A DNA stretch of 64,000 nt from Molossus alvarezi (lineage: Eukaryota > Chordata > Mammalia > Chiroptera > Molossidae), in NCBI GenBank assembly GCA_037176705.1, contig CM073887.1, positions 28,213,501 to 28,277,500 on the forward strand, written 5' to 3'. Positions 12,560 to 24,360 of this stretch are shown piece by piece. A program made the position numbers and the translations under genes. The notes under the pieces are model-generated. The model had not been told where the DNA came from. It worked only from the letters and a program-made list of their open reading frames with translations, and did not search any database. Each line of letters opens with the position of its first letter. The first letter of the stretch is position 1.

Positions 12560-13965
12560 TTTTATGGTTACAAATGAGGTAGAACAGCTTTTTATATGTT
12601 TATTAAACATTTGTGATTTTTCTCCTTTGAAATGACTATTTAGAATATTTTTGTCAATTTTTCCAGGTAATGTTTTGTCTTTCATTAATTTTTAGGTGTT
12701 CATGAACATATAACAATTCTTTGTCAATTATATGTTTTGTACACATTGTATCTGTATTTGTGATTTGTCTTTTCTGTTTTATAATAATTATGCTTATAGC
12801 ACTTATAATGGCCCCAAAATATTTGAAAATGAAGCAACTGGAACAAAAAGAATTATATTAAATTTATATAGCAACTTGAGAAGCGATATTCTTCAATACT
12901 GTATCTTTCCATTGTGAATATTAATCTTTATTTATTTAAGCCTACTTTACTCTTTCAACAAAATTTTATCACTTTCTCATGAAGTTCTGGCTTGCAAGAT
13001 GTTAGAGCTATTCTTATATCATGTAGTGTAATTCTGTGATACCACATAAATTTACATTTTATTATTATATATTGATTTTATATCCAGAAATTTTCTAAAA
13101 CCTTTTTGGTTAATTATAATAATTTATTTTTAGATACTTTTGAATGTTTTTGTATAAATTTACAACCTCTAAAAAAAATGGTGGTTTGATTTTTTTCCTC
13201 TTCTCCCATCTGCCTTTTATTTCTTTTTTTGTCATGTCTTATCGCATGTTGCATGGCCAGACTCGTGGACAATGCTGTAGAGTAGAGGCAGCTGACACCT
13301 TTCCCTTGTACTTGATCTTGAAAAGAATGTTTTTAGTATTACACAGTATAATATAAATGTACTGTAAGATTATTGTGACTGTTTTTATATCAGTTGTAGA
13401 AAGTTACATTATATTTTTATTTTATAAATTCTTTGTATCATGAGTTGATGTTGATATTTATTGTTATATTTTTTATTTCTATTCTCAAAATATTGTTATA
13501 TTTTTTATTTTTTGACATTTATTGTTATATTTTTTATTTCTATACTCTTAAAAGGATACATATTACTTTTATCCTTACATTATTTATCATGGCAAAAACA
13601 CAAATTATCTTTTTAAATTTAACGGATTCTTATAACTAGAGAGGTATATAAATCTGTCAATTTTATTATATTGTGCTGTATTGATGGATTTGTTTTGCAA
13701 GTATTTTGTTCAGAATTTTGCATCTATTGTCATAAACTAGACTGTCTTTAATTTTGTTCTCGTAAATGTTCTAGTTTGGGTGTCAGTATTATTCTAACTT
13801 CATAAAATGAGACACAGTTGTTATTTGTTATTCTTAGAGGATTGTGTGTGCTTCAAATTGTTTGCTCCTTAAAAATCTGGGAGAACACAATGGTGAAGTC
13901 ATCTTCCATCTGGGTGTCATGTTCTTTTTTAATATGTATTAACTATTGATTCAGTGACGTTTATA
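12560..13965 (-). mobile_element. Old L1 ORF2 remnant
   Basis: Plus-strand view runs from ORF2 C-terminal sequence near 12590 ('ttattaaacatttgtg...ctcctttgaaatg') through 'ggtaatgttttgtcttt' to reverse-transcriptase-region words near 13690-13810 ('gtattttgttcagaattttgcatctat', 'tctaacttcataaaatgag'). The frame is broken throughout and there are large AT-rich degraded stretches, so this is an ancient L1M-type copy. Confidence 0.6.
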
Positions 13966-14572
13966 GTTATAAGGTGCTTTAGCCTGGAATCCCTCAAAAA
14001 AAAAATTAGTTTGAGGCAATCATTCACAAGCAGTGGGAATGAGGGACACAAGGAATTGAATAGAGGAGGAGGGTGAGCCAACATTTCAATATATTATTGA
14101 GTTAGCCATTGCTAAGTTCTCCTACATGGCTGGTTTCACAAAATACTCCTTGTGAAGCTCTATCACCACATAATATAATCAATGCAGTAGATTCAGAAGA
14201 TACAGTTGACAAAATTTAATAACTGCTTGTGAAAAAAATACTCTCAGCTAGGGACAGAGAAGAGATTTCCTCAATTTCATAAAGACCACCTACAAATACA
14301 GCTAACATTATACTTAGTGGTAAAGACACAACTCACCAAGATATGAAAAAGGCAAGGATGAATGCCCTCATCACTTCTAAGCAACATGTTACTGGAGGTC
14401 CTAGCCAGGGCAAGAAGGCAAAAAAATGAAGTAAACATTGGAAAGTATGAAGTAAAACTGATTTTATTTGCATATGACCTGATTGTTTGCATAGAAAATC
14501 CCAAGGAATACAAAAATAGATTACTGGAAAGAATGAATGAGTTTAGAAAAGTCAATACAAGGTGAATATACC

Positions 14573-14594
14573 AAAAAAAAAAAAAAAAAAAAAA
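14573..14594. repeat. Internal A22 tract
   Basis: Homopolymer of 22 A inside the old L1 ORF2, not at its 3' end. Probably expanded from a short A run in the coding strand. Confidence 0.9.
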
Positions 14595-14688
14595 TCAGGT
14601 CTATTTCTATTTATTCCTAAACATAATTTTTAAATGAAGTTTAAAAATCAATACTATTTACAATACCATTAAAAATATAAAATACTCA

Positions 14689-14950
14689 GCCCTGGCCAGT
14701 TTGGCTCAGCGGTTAGAGCGTCGGCCTGCGGTCCGGAGAGACCCGGGTTGGGTTCCCGCAAAGGGCACGTACGTACTGCAGTTTGTCCCCGGCCCTGGTT
14801 GGTCGTGTGGGTGGCAGCCACTCGATGTGTCCCTTTCACGTCGATGTTTCTCTCTCACTCTCCCTTCCTCTCTCTCCCTCCCACTCTATCTGTACAAAAA
14901 ATGGAAAAATATCCTCGGGTGAGGATAAAAATATATATATATATATATAT
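14689..14950 (+). mobile_element. Bat VES-type SINE (long form)
   Basis: Begins gccctggccagtttggctca. It has an A-box (tggctcagcgg), a B-box (gggttgggttccc), a middle domain, a C/T-rich tract, the cctcgggtgaggat box and an A/TA tail. A short shared 'actca' flanks it at 14684-14688 and 14952-14956. It sits inside the old L1 ORF2. Confidence 0.92.
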
Positions 14951-15025
14951 AACTCAGAAATAACTTTAAAAAATAACACACAAGACCTGTACACCTAAAA
15001 CTATGAATAACTACTGGGAGCAGGG

Positions 15026-16030
15026 AGGATATCATTATATTATACTAGTTCTAGAAATTTAAGTTGGCCCTTCTTGGATTCTGATTAATAATTTTAATAG
15101 ACTTTTCTTATTGACTCAAATATTTAATTTCTTCATTTATTTTATTAAACATTTTGAAAATCATTCCCTGTCTCACACTTTCAGAATTTGAAGCCTTTGC
15201 ATGTTAAACTCAACTGTCTGCTAATTTGCTGCATTCCATATATGCTACCTTGTTTTCTTGTGTATTTCTGAGCTTTGGCTGTGAGCTCATATATATGAGA
15301 ATGTTATCTGTGGGAATTGTTTTGAGATCTAAAAGTAGGTTCCATCAGAAAATTTGTATTTGCTCTGCCAGTAGCTGAAGGCAGTACCAGCTTGAGATCA
15401 CTTTAAAATAAATTCTCAGCTTGAGGTATTTTGGTCCAGTCAGGTAATTTGAATTTAGGCTAGCTGTAGTTAAAATTCTCAGGGGGAAGTATTTTCCTTC
15501 TTTTCTAAGTGCTATGCTTTATAAATGACAATTTTCTGTATAGTCCCCTGAAAGGAGATGAAATTTTCCTACTTCCTCATAACACTGACAGTGTCATCCT
15601 TTAGTGTTGCAGACTTTACAACTTGACAGGATGTGATATTAGAAAGTGGTCATCAAGTTCACCAAGCTTTTTGCATGTGCTCAAGGTCAAAGATTATTTT
15701 CAGTGGTCTACTGTTCTCTCTGGATTTGTGCCTTCATTTAGTCACTGGACTATGAGTAAGAAGCTGAAATCTACAAAAGTCCTCTCCATTGCCGGGGTAC
15801 ACTGATGAGGTTGCGCGCCCATGAGTGAAATGAGTTTGTTAGTGTATGAGTAGCAGATTATGGGTGCCAGTAGCCTTCGTCCATGTTTTTGAGGAAAAGG
15901 AGCCTGAGTCAAAATAGGAAATGCTTATCAGAGAGGGTGTTTCCAAAACAAAAAGTAAATGGAAAGAGGAAGCGAAGGCAGGAAAAGGGGAGAGTGAAAA
16001 ATGAGTGTGTGCCACAGGAGCTCTGCTTTG
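15026..16030. other. Spacer, nothing recognised
   Basis: No repeat identified with confidence; old L1-derived sequence cannot be excluded. The only frames are short. Confidence 0.4.
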
Positions 16031-16034
16031 TTGC

Positions 16035-16838
16035 TAATGGGAACACGAAAGGGTACAGCCACTGTGGAAGACAACGCGATGGTTTCTTACAAAACTAAAC
16101 ATATTCTTATCATAACATCCAGCAATCATGCTCCTTGGTGTTTCACCAAATGAATTGAAAACTTATGTCCGCATAAAATCCTGTGCACGGATTGCTAATA
16201 GCAGCTTTATTCATAATCGCCAAAATATATTACTAACTAAAATGTTATTCAGTACATTAATGGATATATAAACTGTGGCAAGTCCAGGAAATTGAATATT
16301 ATTCAGCATTAAAAAGAAATAAGCTAACAAGCCATGAAAAGATATGGAGGATTCTTAAATGCATATTACTACGTGAAAGAAACCAGTCTGAAAAGTATTT
16401 ATGCTATAGATGTCAACCATGTGAAATTCTGGAAAAAATCAAAACTATGGAGATAATTAAAAGATCAGTGGTTGCCAAGGGTTAGGGAAGAGGGATGGAT
16501 AAATAGAAAAACCACAGAGGATTTTACAGCAGTGAAAGTACACTATATGATACTGTAGTAGTGGCTATGTATCATTATAAATTTGTCCAAACCCATACAA
16601 TGTATATCACCAAGAGTGAACCCTAAGGCAAACTATAGACTTTGGGTAATAATGATGTGTCAGTGTAGGCTCATCATTTGTAACAAATGCTCCACTCAGG
16701 TGAGGAATATTGATAGTAGAGGAAATGCCCATATTTGGGATCAGGGGTGCATGGGAAATCTCTGTACCTTCTGCTCAATTTCTCTACAGACCTAAAATTG
16801 CTCTAAAAATTAAAATCCGTTTTAAAAAATTAGAGTGT
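16035..16838 (+). mobile_element. Old L1 3' end
   Basis: Plus-strand L1 tail. It has 'gggtacagccactgtggaagacaac', 'cagcaatcatgctcct', 'gcagctttattcataatcgcc', 'tattattcagcattaaaaagaaat', 'gatcagtggttgccaagggttaggg' and a 3' end 'ctaaaattgctctaaaaattaaaat'. This is the order of ORF2 C-terminus and 3' UTR of an older mammalian L1. No open frame survives. Confidence 0.8.
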
Positions 16839-17190
16839 ACATTGCTGAACCTCCTCAGCTTCATAACCACTCATCGCTGAGGTGAAAGGAAATGCCCGAA
16901 CACCTTGGAACAAAAGAAAGAGTGCCATCATGCAGAACGCTCACTCACTTCACAGTAGCTCTTGGGCGTTTTCTCATGAGGGGATGAGCGATTAGGGAAT
17001 GTCAGTTTTGATTAGATGCTGCACTGTTTGAACAGAAAGGATGTGGACATGAGAGGGTCAGTACCAAGCTTTCTGACACCTGCATGTCTGGAGTCAGTAA
17101 GTCTACCCATGAGCAAAGTGTGTTTACGGTGTTTGCCTCAGCATTATGGCCTCACTAAGAGATTTTTTCCCTGGCATTTTTTTTCCCCAA
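16839..17190. other. Spacer between two L1 copies
   Basis: Nothing recognised apart from flanking L1 sequence. Confidence 0.45.
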
Positions 17191-18217
17191 ACTTTTTTAA
17201 TTGTGGGAAATGCACATAGCATAGAACTAATCATTTTAACTGTTTTTAAATGTGCAGTTCAGTGCTATTAAATAGATTCATAATGTTGGGCTACTATCAC
17301 CACCATCTATCCTAGAACACTTTTCATTTTGTAAAACAAAATATACCTATTAAACAATAACACTCCCTCCTGTTCTGTAGCAATCACCCTTCTACTTTCT
17401 GTTGCTATGATTTTGGCTACTCTAAAATGCTGCATAAAAATGGAATGTACATTTGTCTTTTTGTGTCTGGCTTATTTAACTTAAAATAGTATCTCCTGGG
17501 TTCATCCATGTTGTAGCACATGTCAAAATTTCCTTCCCTTGTAAGATTGTATAGCATTCCACTGTGATACAGACAATTTTTTTGCTTATTCGTTCATCCA
17601 TCAATGGACACCTGGAATATTTCTCCATTTTAACCATTGTGAATATTGCTGCTAATATTTGAACATGGAGGTACAAATATATTCTCAAGATCCTGCTTTC
17701 AGTTCTTTGGGATATAGACCCCAAAGTGAAATTGCTAGATTATATAGTAATTCTACTTTTATTTGTGAACTGCCATACTATTTGCCATAGTGACTATACT
17801 ATTTTATATCCCCACCAATAGTGCATGAGGGTTTTGCTTCCTCCACATCCTTGTCAACACTTGTTATTTCCTGTTTCTTTTGTTAGTAACCATCCTGGTG
17901 GGTGTGAGTTGGTGTCTTTTTGTGGTTTTGATTTACATTTTATCATGATTAGTGATGCTGAGAATCTTTTCATATCTTACTGGCTATGGGTATGTCTTCT
18001 GTGGAGAAATTTATGTCCTTTGCCCATTTTGAATCAGGATGTTTTGTTGTTGTTGCTGAGTTTTAGTACTTCACTATATATTCTGGATATTAATCCCTCA
18101 TCAGATACATAATTTACAAATATTTTCTCCCATTCTGTAGGTTGCCAATTTGCTCTGTTGATAGTTGTGTTTGGCGCACAAACATTTTTAATTTTCATGA
18201 AATGAAAATTTGTCTAT

Positions 18218-18218
<1 letters not shown>

Positions 18219-18275
<57 letters not shown>

Positions 18276-18360
18276 GTACATGCCCCTAGCGAGAACCAAA
18301 CCCGGGAATCTCTGGTCTGCAGGCTGATGCTCCAACCACTGACCCAAACCGGCCAGGGCT
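18219..18360 (-). mobile_element. Short head-only SINE with (TA)n tail
   Basis: Only the tRNA-like head of the VES-type SINE is present (about 18275-18360, minus). It ends at the motif CTAGGGGCATGTACC and passes directly into AAAA and a (TA)24 tail (18223-18270). A 12-bp target duplication aatttgtctatt at 18207-18218 and 18361-18372 shows that this short unit inserted as such. The long SINE's middle region, pyrimidine tract and CCTCGGGTGAGGAT box are absent. Confidence 0.85.
18223..18270. repeat. (TA)24 microsatellite
   Basis: Uninterrupted TA run of about 48 bp, placed where the SINE's A-rich tail would be. It probably expanded from that tail. Confidence 0.95.
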
Positions 18361-19480
18361 AATTTGTCTATTTTTGTGTTGTTGCCTCTACCTGTGGTGT
18401 CAAGTCCAAGAAACCATTGCCAAATCCAATGCTGTGAAGCTATTGTGCTGTATTTCCTTCTAAGAGTTTTATACTTTTAGATCTTTGATCAATTCTGAAT
18501 TAATTTTTGTGTATGGTATTAGGGAAGAGTCAAATAGTATTTGTTTTACATGTGGCTATCCAGTTTTTCCAGCACCATTTGTTGAAAAGACTATTCTTTT
18601 CCCATCGAATTTTCTTGACACCCTGGTCAAAAATAATTTGACCACATGTGCGAGGGTTTATTTCTGGGCTCTCTATTATAGTCCATTGGTCTATGTGTCT
18701 TGTCTTTACAACAGTACCACACTTTTCAATTACCATAACTTGTATAGAGTAAACTTTGAAATCAGGAAATGTGAATCCTACAGCTTTGTTTTTATTTCAT
18801 GATTATTTTGGCCATTTGGAAGTCCCTTGAGATTCCATATTAATTTTAGGATGGGATTTTCTATTTCTGAACAAAAAAAAGAAGTCATTGGGATTTTGAT
18901 AGAGATTGCATCAAATCTGAAGATCACTTTATATTGATATCTAAACTATAACTAAATTACTGACATTTGAACATTAAGTCTTCTCACCCATGGAAATGGG
19001 ATGTATTTCCATTTATTTATGTCTTTTTAAATTCCTTTCAGCAATATTTTATAGTTTTCCTTGCATAAGTCTTTTGCCTTCTTGGTTAAATTAATTCTTA
19101 ATCATTTAATTATTTTTTTATATGATTGTGAATAAAATTGTTTTCTTAATTTTCTTTTTTGATTTTTTTATTGTTAGTGCATAGAAATGCAGTTAATTTT
19201 TGTGTGTTAACTTTGTATCCTAACATTTACTGAGTTTATTAATTCTTTTTTAATTAATTAATTTTTGTTACAGATGTTTCTTTTTCCCCAACTGATACCC
19301 GCCTCCGCCACCCTCCCCGCCATGTCCCCAGCTTTATTGTCCATGTCCATTGTTCATGCATACATGCACATAAGTTCTGTGGTTTATCTCTCCCCTCCCC
19401 ACCCTCTCTTCTGGGATTGTCAGTTTGTACCCCACTTCCACATCTCTAGTACTACCCCATTCCTCAGACTGTTAAGTTCA

Positions 19481-20514
19481 TTATATTCCACAAACGAGTG
19501 AGATCATATGATACTTGTCTTTCTCTGTTTGGCTTGTTTCGCTTAGGATAATACTTTCCAGGTTCCTCCATGTTGTCTCAAAGGATAAGAGATCTTTCTT
19601 TCTTACAGCTGCATAGTACTCCACTGTGTATATGTACCACTGCTTTTTTATCCATTTGTCTACTGATGGACACTTGGGCTGTTTCCAGATCTTAGCTATT
19701 GTAAATAGTGTTGCTATGAACATGGGGGTACATATATTCTTTCTGATTGGTGTTTCAGGCTTCTTAGGGTATATTCCTAGAACCGGGATCACTGGGTCAA
19801 ATGGCAGTTCAATTTCTAATTTTTTGAGGTAGCACCATATTGTTTTCCATAGTGGCTGCACCAGTCTGCATTCCCACCAGCAATGTACTAGAGTACCCTT
19901 TTCTCCACACCCTTGCCAACACTTGTTGTTTGATGATTTGTTGATGGCGGCCATTCTGACAGGTGTGAGGTGATACCTCATAGTTGTTTTAATTTGCATC
20001 TCTCTGATGATTAGTGATGTTGAGCATTTCTTCATATGTCTCTTAGCCATTTGTATGCCCTGTTTGGAGAGGTGTCTATTTAGTTCCTCTGCACATTCTT
20101 TAATGGGGTTCTTTGTCTTCCTTTTGTTGAGCTGTATCATCACTCTATATATATTGGAAATTAACCCCTTATCTGATGTATCATTGGCAATTATGCTCTC
20201 CCATACAGTGGGTTGCCTTTCCATTTTGGTGGTTGTTTCTTTTGCTGTGCAGAAGCTTTTGAGTTTGATATAGTCCCATGTGTTCATTTTCTCCTTTATT
20301 TCTGTTGCCTTAGGTGATGTATCAGTGAAAATTCTGCTGAGTATGATGTCTGAAATTTTTTTGCCTATGTTTTCTTCTAGGATTTTTATGGATTCATGAG
20401 TCACATTTAAGTCTTTTATCCATTTTGAGTTTATTCTTGTGTAGGGTATAAGTTGATTGTCTAGTTTCATTTTTTTGCATGTAGCTGTCCAATTTTCCCA
20501 ACAACATTTATTAA
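19481..20514 (-). pseudogene. L1 ORF2 C-terminal part (open, truncated)
   Basis: About 344 codons of L1 ORF2 from near [12 protein letters not shown] to the natural end (MISLVCGI, stop at 19481). They cover the post-RT region and the cysteine-rich C-terminus (CWQGCGEKG...CWWECRL). There are no internal stops, so decay has been limited since insertion. It has no start and no endonuclease or RT domain, so no function is expected. On minus the frame runs on past the inversion junction to 20803 by reading the antisense of the flipped segment, giving an artificial 440-codon frame. Confidence 0.88.
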
Positions 20515-21257
20515 TCAGACAGGAAGAAAAAATAAAAGTGATCCAAATTGGAAAGGAGGAAGTGAAACTGTCATTATTTGTAGATGACATGATACTATAT
20601 TTGGAAAATCCCAAAGACTCCATCAAAACTCTACTAGACTTAATAAATAAATTTGGCAAAGTAGCAGGGTACAAAATTAACGTCAAGAAATCAATGGCAT
20701 TCTTATACACCAATGATGAACTCACAGAAAGAGAAACTGAAAAAACAATCCCATTTGGCATCATGGCAAAAAAATTAAGATACCTAGGAATAAACTTAAC
20801 CAAAGAAGTAAAGGACCTATTTGCAGAAAACTACAGGACATTGAAAAAAGAAATAGAGGAAGATATAAAAAAGTGAAAGAACATACCTCGTTCATGGATT
20901 GGAAGAATTAACATTAAAATGTCCATACTACCCAAAGCAATCTATTGATTCAATGCAATCCCCATCAAAATACCAATGACATACTTCACAGAACTAGAAA
21001 AATTACTTCAAAAGTTCACATGGAACCAAAAAAGACCCCAAATAGACACAGCAATCTTGAAAAAGAAGAACAAAGTAGGAGGGATCACATTACCAGATTT
21101 CAGGTTATCCTACAAAGCCACTGTAATCAAAACAGCCTGGTACTGGCACAAGAACAGGCAGATAGATCAATGGAACAGAAAAGAGAACCCAGAAATAGAT
21201 CCAAGACAATATGCTCAATTAATATTTGACAAAGGGGGCAAGAGCATACAGTAGAGT
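20515..21257 (+). pseudogene. Inverted segment of the same L1 ORF2 (RT region)
   Basis: Reads forward from [18 protein letters not shown] through the RT motif C region to DKGGKSIQ. The catalytic motif is FVDD (20577-20588) where FADD is expected. In-frame stops occur at 20874-20876 (TGA, expected Trp codon) and 20946-20948 (TGA, after AIY). The second stop is at the same position as one in the full-length L1. Non-functional. Confidence 0.88.
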
Positions 21258-21299
21258 TGAGTTTATTAATTCTAACAAATGTTGTGGAATTATATTTAA

Positions 21300-23600
21300 T
21301 GTTGTAAAGTTATAACTCTAATTTGAATATATACCAGCTTAATTTCAATAATATATAAAAACTCTGCTTCTTTTCAGCTATCTCCATCTCCATACCCCTT
21401 TAGTTGTTCATGTCACAAAATTTTATCTTTATACATTGTGTATCCAAAGACTTAAATTAATTATTATTTTAAATGTGGTAGTTTCTTGAGTGCTGTAGAA
21501 AACAAAGTGTAAGTTACAAACCAAAGTTATAACAGTGCTAACTCATAGACCATAAAATTTTAATATATTAGTTTTTTAATTCGCTAGAAAAGAAAAATTG
21601 CAATTACGAACCGTCGTTGCAATAATACTAGATTTCATGATTGCCTATGCATTTTCCTTTACTGCAATCTTTATTTCTTCATATTGCTGAAGCTGTGAAT
21701 ATCCTTGTATTTCAACCCACAGAACTTCTTTGATTATTTCTTTCAAGGCATGTCCAATGGCAATTCATTTTCTCGGCGTTTGTTTATATGATCCTAATTT
21801 CTCCCTAACTTTTGAAAGACAGTTTTGCCACATATTAAATTTTTATTTTTATACTTTTAATATTATTGGTCCACTGCTCTCTGGCCTCCAAAGTTTCTGA
21901 TAAAAAATCTGCTGGAACTTTTATGGAGCATCTTCTTTCTCATTGCTTTCAGGATTTTTGATTTTTTATTTTTATCTTTGTCTTTCAAAAGTTTGATTAT
22001 AATGTGTTCCAGTGTGGTTATCTTTGAGTTCATCTTACTAGGAGTTTGTCAAGTTTCTTGGAAGTTTACATTTATTTATCTCACCAAATATGAGGAGTTT
22101 TCAGCCGTTATTTCTTCAATTATCCTTTGCCTACCCCCAACTTTCTCGGGTCTCCCACAGTATGTCTGTTGGTTCACTTAATGGAGCCCCTTAATCTCGC
22201 TTCACTTTTTTTTCATTTTTTTCCTTTTGTTCCTCAGAGTTGACAATTTCCATTGTCTCAACTTCTAATTTGCTGATTCTTTCTTTTGCTTATTCAACTT
22301 TGCCTTTACATTTCTCTTGTGAATTTTTTTTTTAGTTATTGTAATTTCAGCTCCATTTTTTTTTTTTTTATTTCTTTTAGGTTTCCTATCTCTTTAATGT
22401 TATTTCCTATTTGATCATACACAACTTTGTTGACTTTCTCTATATCATATTTTAGTTTTGTGACCTTTTTTTTTTCTTTATTGATTTGAGAGAGAGAGGA
22501 AGGGAGAGGGAGAGAAAGAACAAGAAACATTTTGTGAGAGAACATCGATTAGCTGCCTCCTGCATGCCCCCCACTGGGGATTTGTCCCACAATCTGGGCA
22601 TGTGCCCTGACTGGGAGCCGAACTTGTTGCAAGGGTCAGTGCTCAACCACTGAGCCACATAGGGTGAGTTTTGTAAACATTTTTAAAAGAGTAATTTTAA
22701 AGTCTTTTTATAGCAATTCTGCCATCTAGTCTTTTTCAGGGACAGTTTCTGTTTTTTGTTTATTTCCCCCCTTGAAATGGGTCATATGTTCTTGTTTCTT
22801 TATATGCCTTGTGATATTTTGTTGAAAATTGAACTTTTTAATTTGATCACATGGTAACTCTGGAAATCAGAGTATCCCCTTCCCCCAGAGTTTATAAGAA
22901 ATTTTCGTTTTTGTTTATTTAATTAAAATTATTGTTGCAGGCTGTCTATGTGCTGAATATGTCAACTTAAGAATTTCTCAGGTCTTTACTAAGCATGCAC
23001 CATTCCCTGAGCATATATGGTGACTTTCTGATTTTCCCCATATATACAGCTGCTTTTAAATATCCTGGTCTCTATGGTCTGGCTTTTGAAGGAGAAAATA
23101 AGGAAACATGAAAGGGATCAGGCAGAAAGCATGTAAACCCCTTAGATTCCTGGAAGGCATTTCAGCAGGAAGGGGAGGAATTTATAACAATGGGGAAAGA
23201 ATATGCAACAATCATGGCCATGCACCTCTTTTGCACATCTGAGATCAGAAACAGCAATCAATCAGATGTCAGAGCACAGATCCCCAGTATTAGGAGGACA
23301 GGGTCCTTTTTTCCCACCATGGCTCCTGCAAACTGCTTCTACACACATGAGCAGCTGCCAGCCACAGAGCTAAGCAGTGGGGGCTGGGAAGCTTTTATTG
23401 TGCTAAGAGCTGAACTTGACCCAAATTAACTGCAATTTATCACCCAAGCCTTCCCCTGGAAATCCAAAGCCTTCAGTAGACTCTGGAGTTCCAAAACAGT
23501 TACATCAGACAGTTTCCTCCAGTATAATTATTGCCTAGATGGGGAAACAGACTCTTGGTGCTTTTTAATCTGCCACCATCCCAGAATCCCATCGTCCCCT
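21300..23600 (-). mobile_element. HAL1 (half-L1) element, old
   Basis: In reverse view it matches HAL1-type ORF1-only L1 relatives. Examples are 'gtccactgctctctggcctccaaagtttctgat', 'tttgattataatgtgttccagtgtgg', 'ggagttttcagccgttatttcttcaa' and a 5' part with 'ttgtgatattttgttgaaaattgaac' and 'ggtaactctggaaatcaga'. The frame is fully decayed. A VES-type SINE at 22462-22666 interrupts it. HAL1 elements lack ORF2 and were mobilised by L1. The exact borders are uncertain. Confidence 0.7.
22462..22666 (-). mobile_element. Bat VES-type SINE (second head type)
   Basis: A different head type from the GCCCTGGCC copies. In sense its head reads tggctcagtggttgagc and the body has 'gggcacatgccc' and 'ccccagtggggggcatgcagg', ending in 'tcaataaag' and an A tail without the CCTCGGGTGAGGAT box. 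The duplication agttttgt lies at 22454-22461 and 22667-22674. It lies in HAL1. Confidence 0.88.
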
Positions 23601-24001
23601 ATGTTTTTAATATGCGATTGAGTACAGTACCTACTATGTTACTATGTTCCTTGAAAATTAACCTATTAAACACTGTTTAGAATGAAGTATTATGAAAAAA
23701 TGTATTTCTTGTTTTACACTGCTATGGTTTTTAAATAGGTATCCAGAATTTGGAGCAGGTATTGTTTTTCTTTCTACTTTGATGCCTTGGGACCTCAAGC
23801 CAAATTTTTAGCCCTGTGTATTGGGGGGGGAGGGCGTGTAGGAACTTAATTAAGATCTCTTTTTCATAATTTGTATATTACCTTTCTCTCCAGGGTTACA
23901 CTTTTAATCTGTCAAAGTATTTTCTGATTCAATTTTATTGTGATTTTTACATTTTCATAAATTTTCTCAATCTCAATTATTTGTGAAATGAGGCTATAGA
24001 T

Positions 24002-24032
<31 letters not shown>

Positions 24033-24130
24033 CCATGAAAGGATAATTATTTCTTTAGGGAGCAAAGTATATGGATCAATTTATGGCTTGGCTCTCTCCT
24101 TTCAATAGTAATAATGTAAACAATGCACAT
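23601..24130. other. Spacer with a (CA)n microsatellite
   Basis: No gene seen. Contains the dinucleotide repeat at 24005-24032 and a G9 run at 23823-23831. Confidence 0.45.
24005..24032. repeat. (CA)14 microsatellite
   Basis: Uninterrupted CA units; a usual polymorphic marker type in mammals. Confidence 0.95.
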
Positions 24131-24139
24131 TCAAGGGGA

Positions 24140-24360
24140 AAAGTGCTCTGTACACATTATTTCTTTATTTGCCAAGTATTATTCTAGGATTTTTATATCT
24201 TATTCATTTGACCCTCGCACAATATTTGCTAATGCATTAGATAGACATTTTTCTTTCCATTTTATAGATAAGTCTCCTGAAGATTAGAAAGCTTAGTAGC
24301 TGCAAATTCTGACTGATTCCATGATACAGGCTCTTTTCAATACATGATGCTGAACATTTC
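24140..24360 (+). repeat. MIR element
   Basis: 'tacacattatttctttatttgccaag...' to 'cattttatagataag' and 'attctgactgattccatg' follow the MIR 3' half (tttatctcatttaatcc, cccattttacagatgagg, tctgactccagag). Diverged but co-linear. Confidence 0.6.

Larger units (their letters stand above)
14185..15025 (+). mobile_element. Old L1 ORF2 reverse-transcriptase fragment, interrupted by a SINE
   Basis: Plus-strand ORF2 segment. From 14360 it encodes recognisable RT sequence: a 67-codon stretch with 'VLARARRQKNEVNIGKYEV' followed by FAYDLIVCIENP. The catalytic FADD motif has decayed to FAYD. It resumes after a SINE (14689-14950) and ends near 15025 with words equivalent to 'aagacctgtacac'. An A22 run at 14573-14594 is internal. 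It is dead and old. It faces the minus-strand L1 at 12560-13965 head to head. Confidence 0.7.
19247..21257. mobile_element. Young L1, 5'-truncated and 5'-inverted, nested in an old L1
   Basis: The 3' segment (19247-20514) is on minus: poly-A, 3' UTR (19247-19480) and the ORF2 C-terminus. The upstream segment (20513-21257) is flipped to plus. The junction shares 2 bp (aa, 20513-20514). About 20 bp of ORF2 between the two segments are missing. A perfect 16-bp duplication tgagtttattaattct flanks it at 19231-19246 and 21258-21273. Inversion plus truncation plus duplication is the known product of twin priming during L1 reverse transcription. It is the same subfamily as the full-length copy at 27549-33305. 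Confidence 0.93.
17195..21295 (-). mobile_element. Old L1 (L1MB/L1MA-like) 3' part, interrupted twice
   Basis: From 17195 the plus strand shows the 3' UTR of an older L1 in reverse ('ttttaactgtttttaaatgtgcagttcagtgc'), then ORF2 C-terminus and thumb ('cattgtgaatattgctgct', 'tccccaccaatagtgcatgagggtt', 'ttgatttacatttt'). It carries a short SINE at 18219-18360 and a young inverted L1 at 19247-21257. It resumes at 21258-21295, where the duplicated target rejoins. All frames are decayed. It forms the background for the nested insertions. Confidence 0.8.

Noticed and set aside
14689..14760. tRNA-like A-box and B-box sequences in this and the other SINE copies
   Set aside because: They belong to SINE heads with duplications and tails; none folds into an intact tRNA with an acceptor stem, so no tRNA gene is called.
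19481..20803. 440-codon open frame on minus
   Set aside because: It is a fusion artefact. Codons from about 20514 to 19481 are genuine L1 ORF2 C-terminus, while those from 20803 to 20515 are the antisense of the inverted L1 segment.
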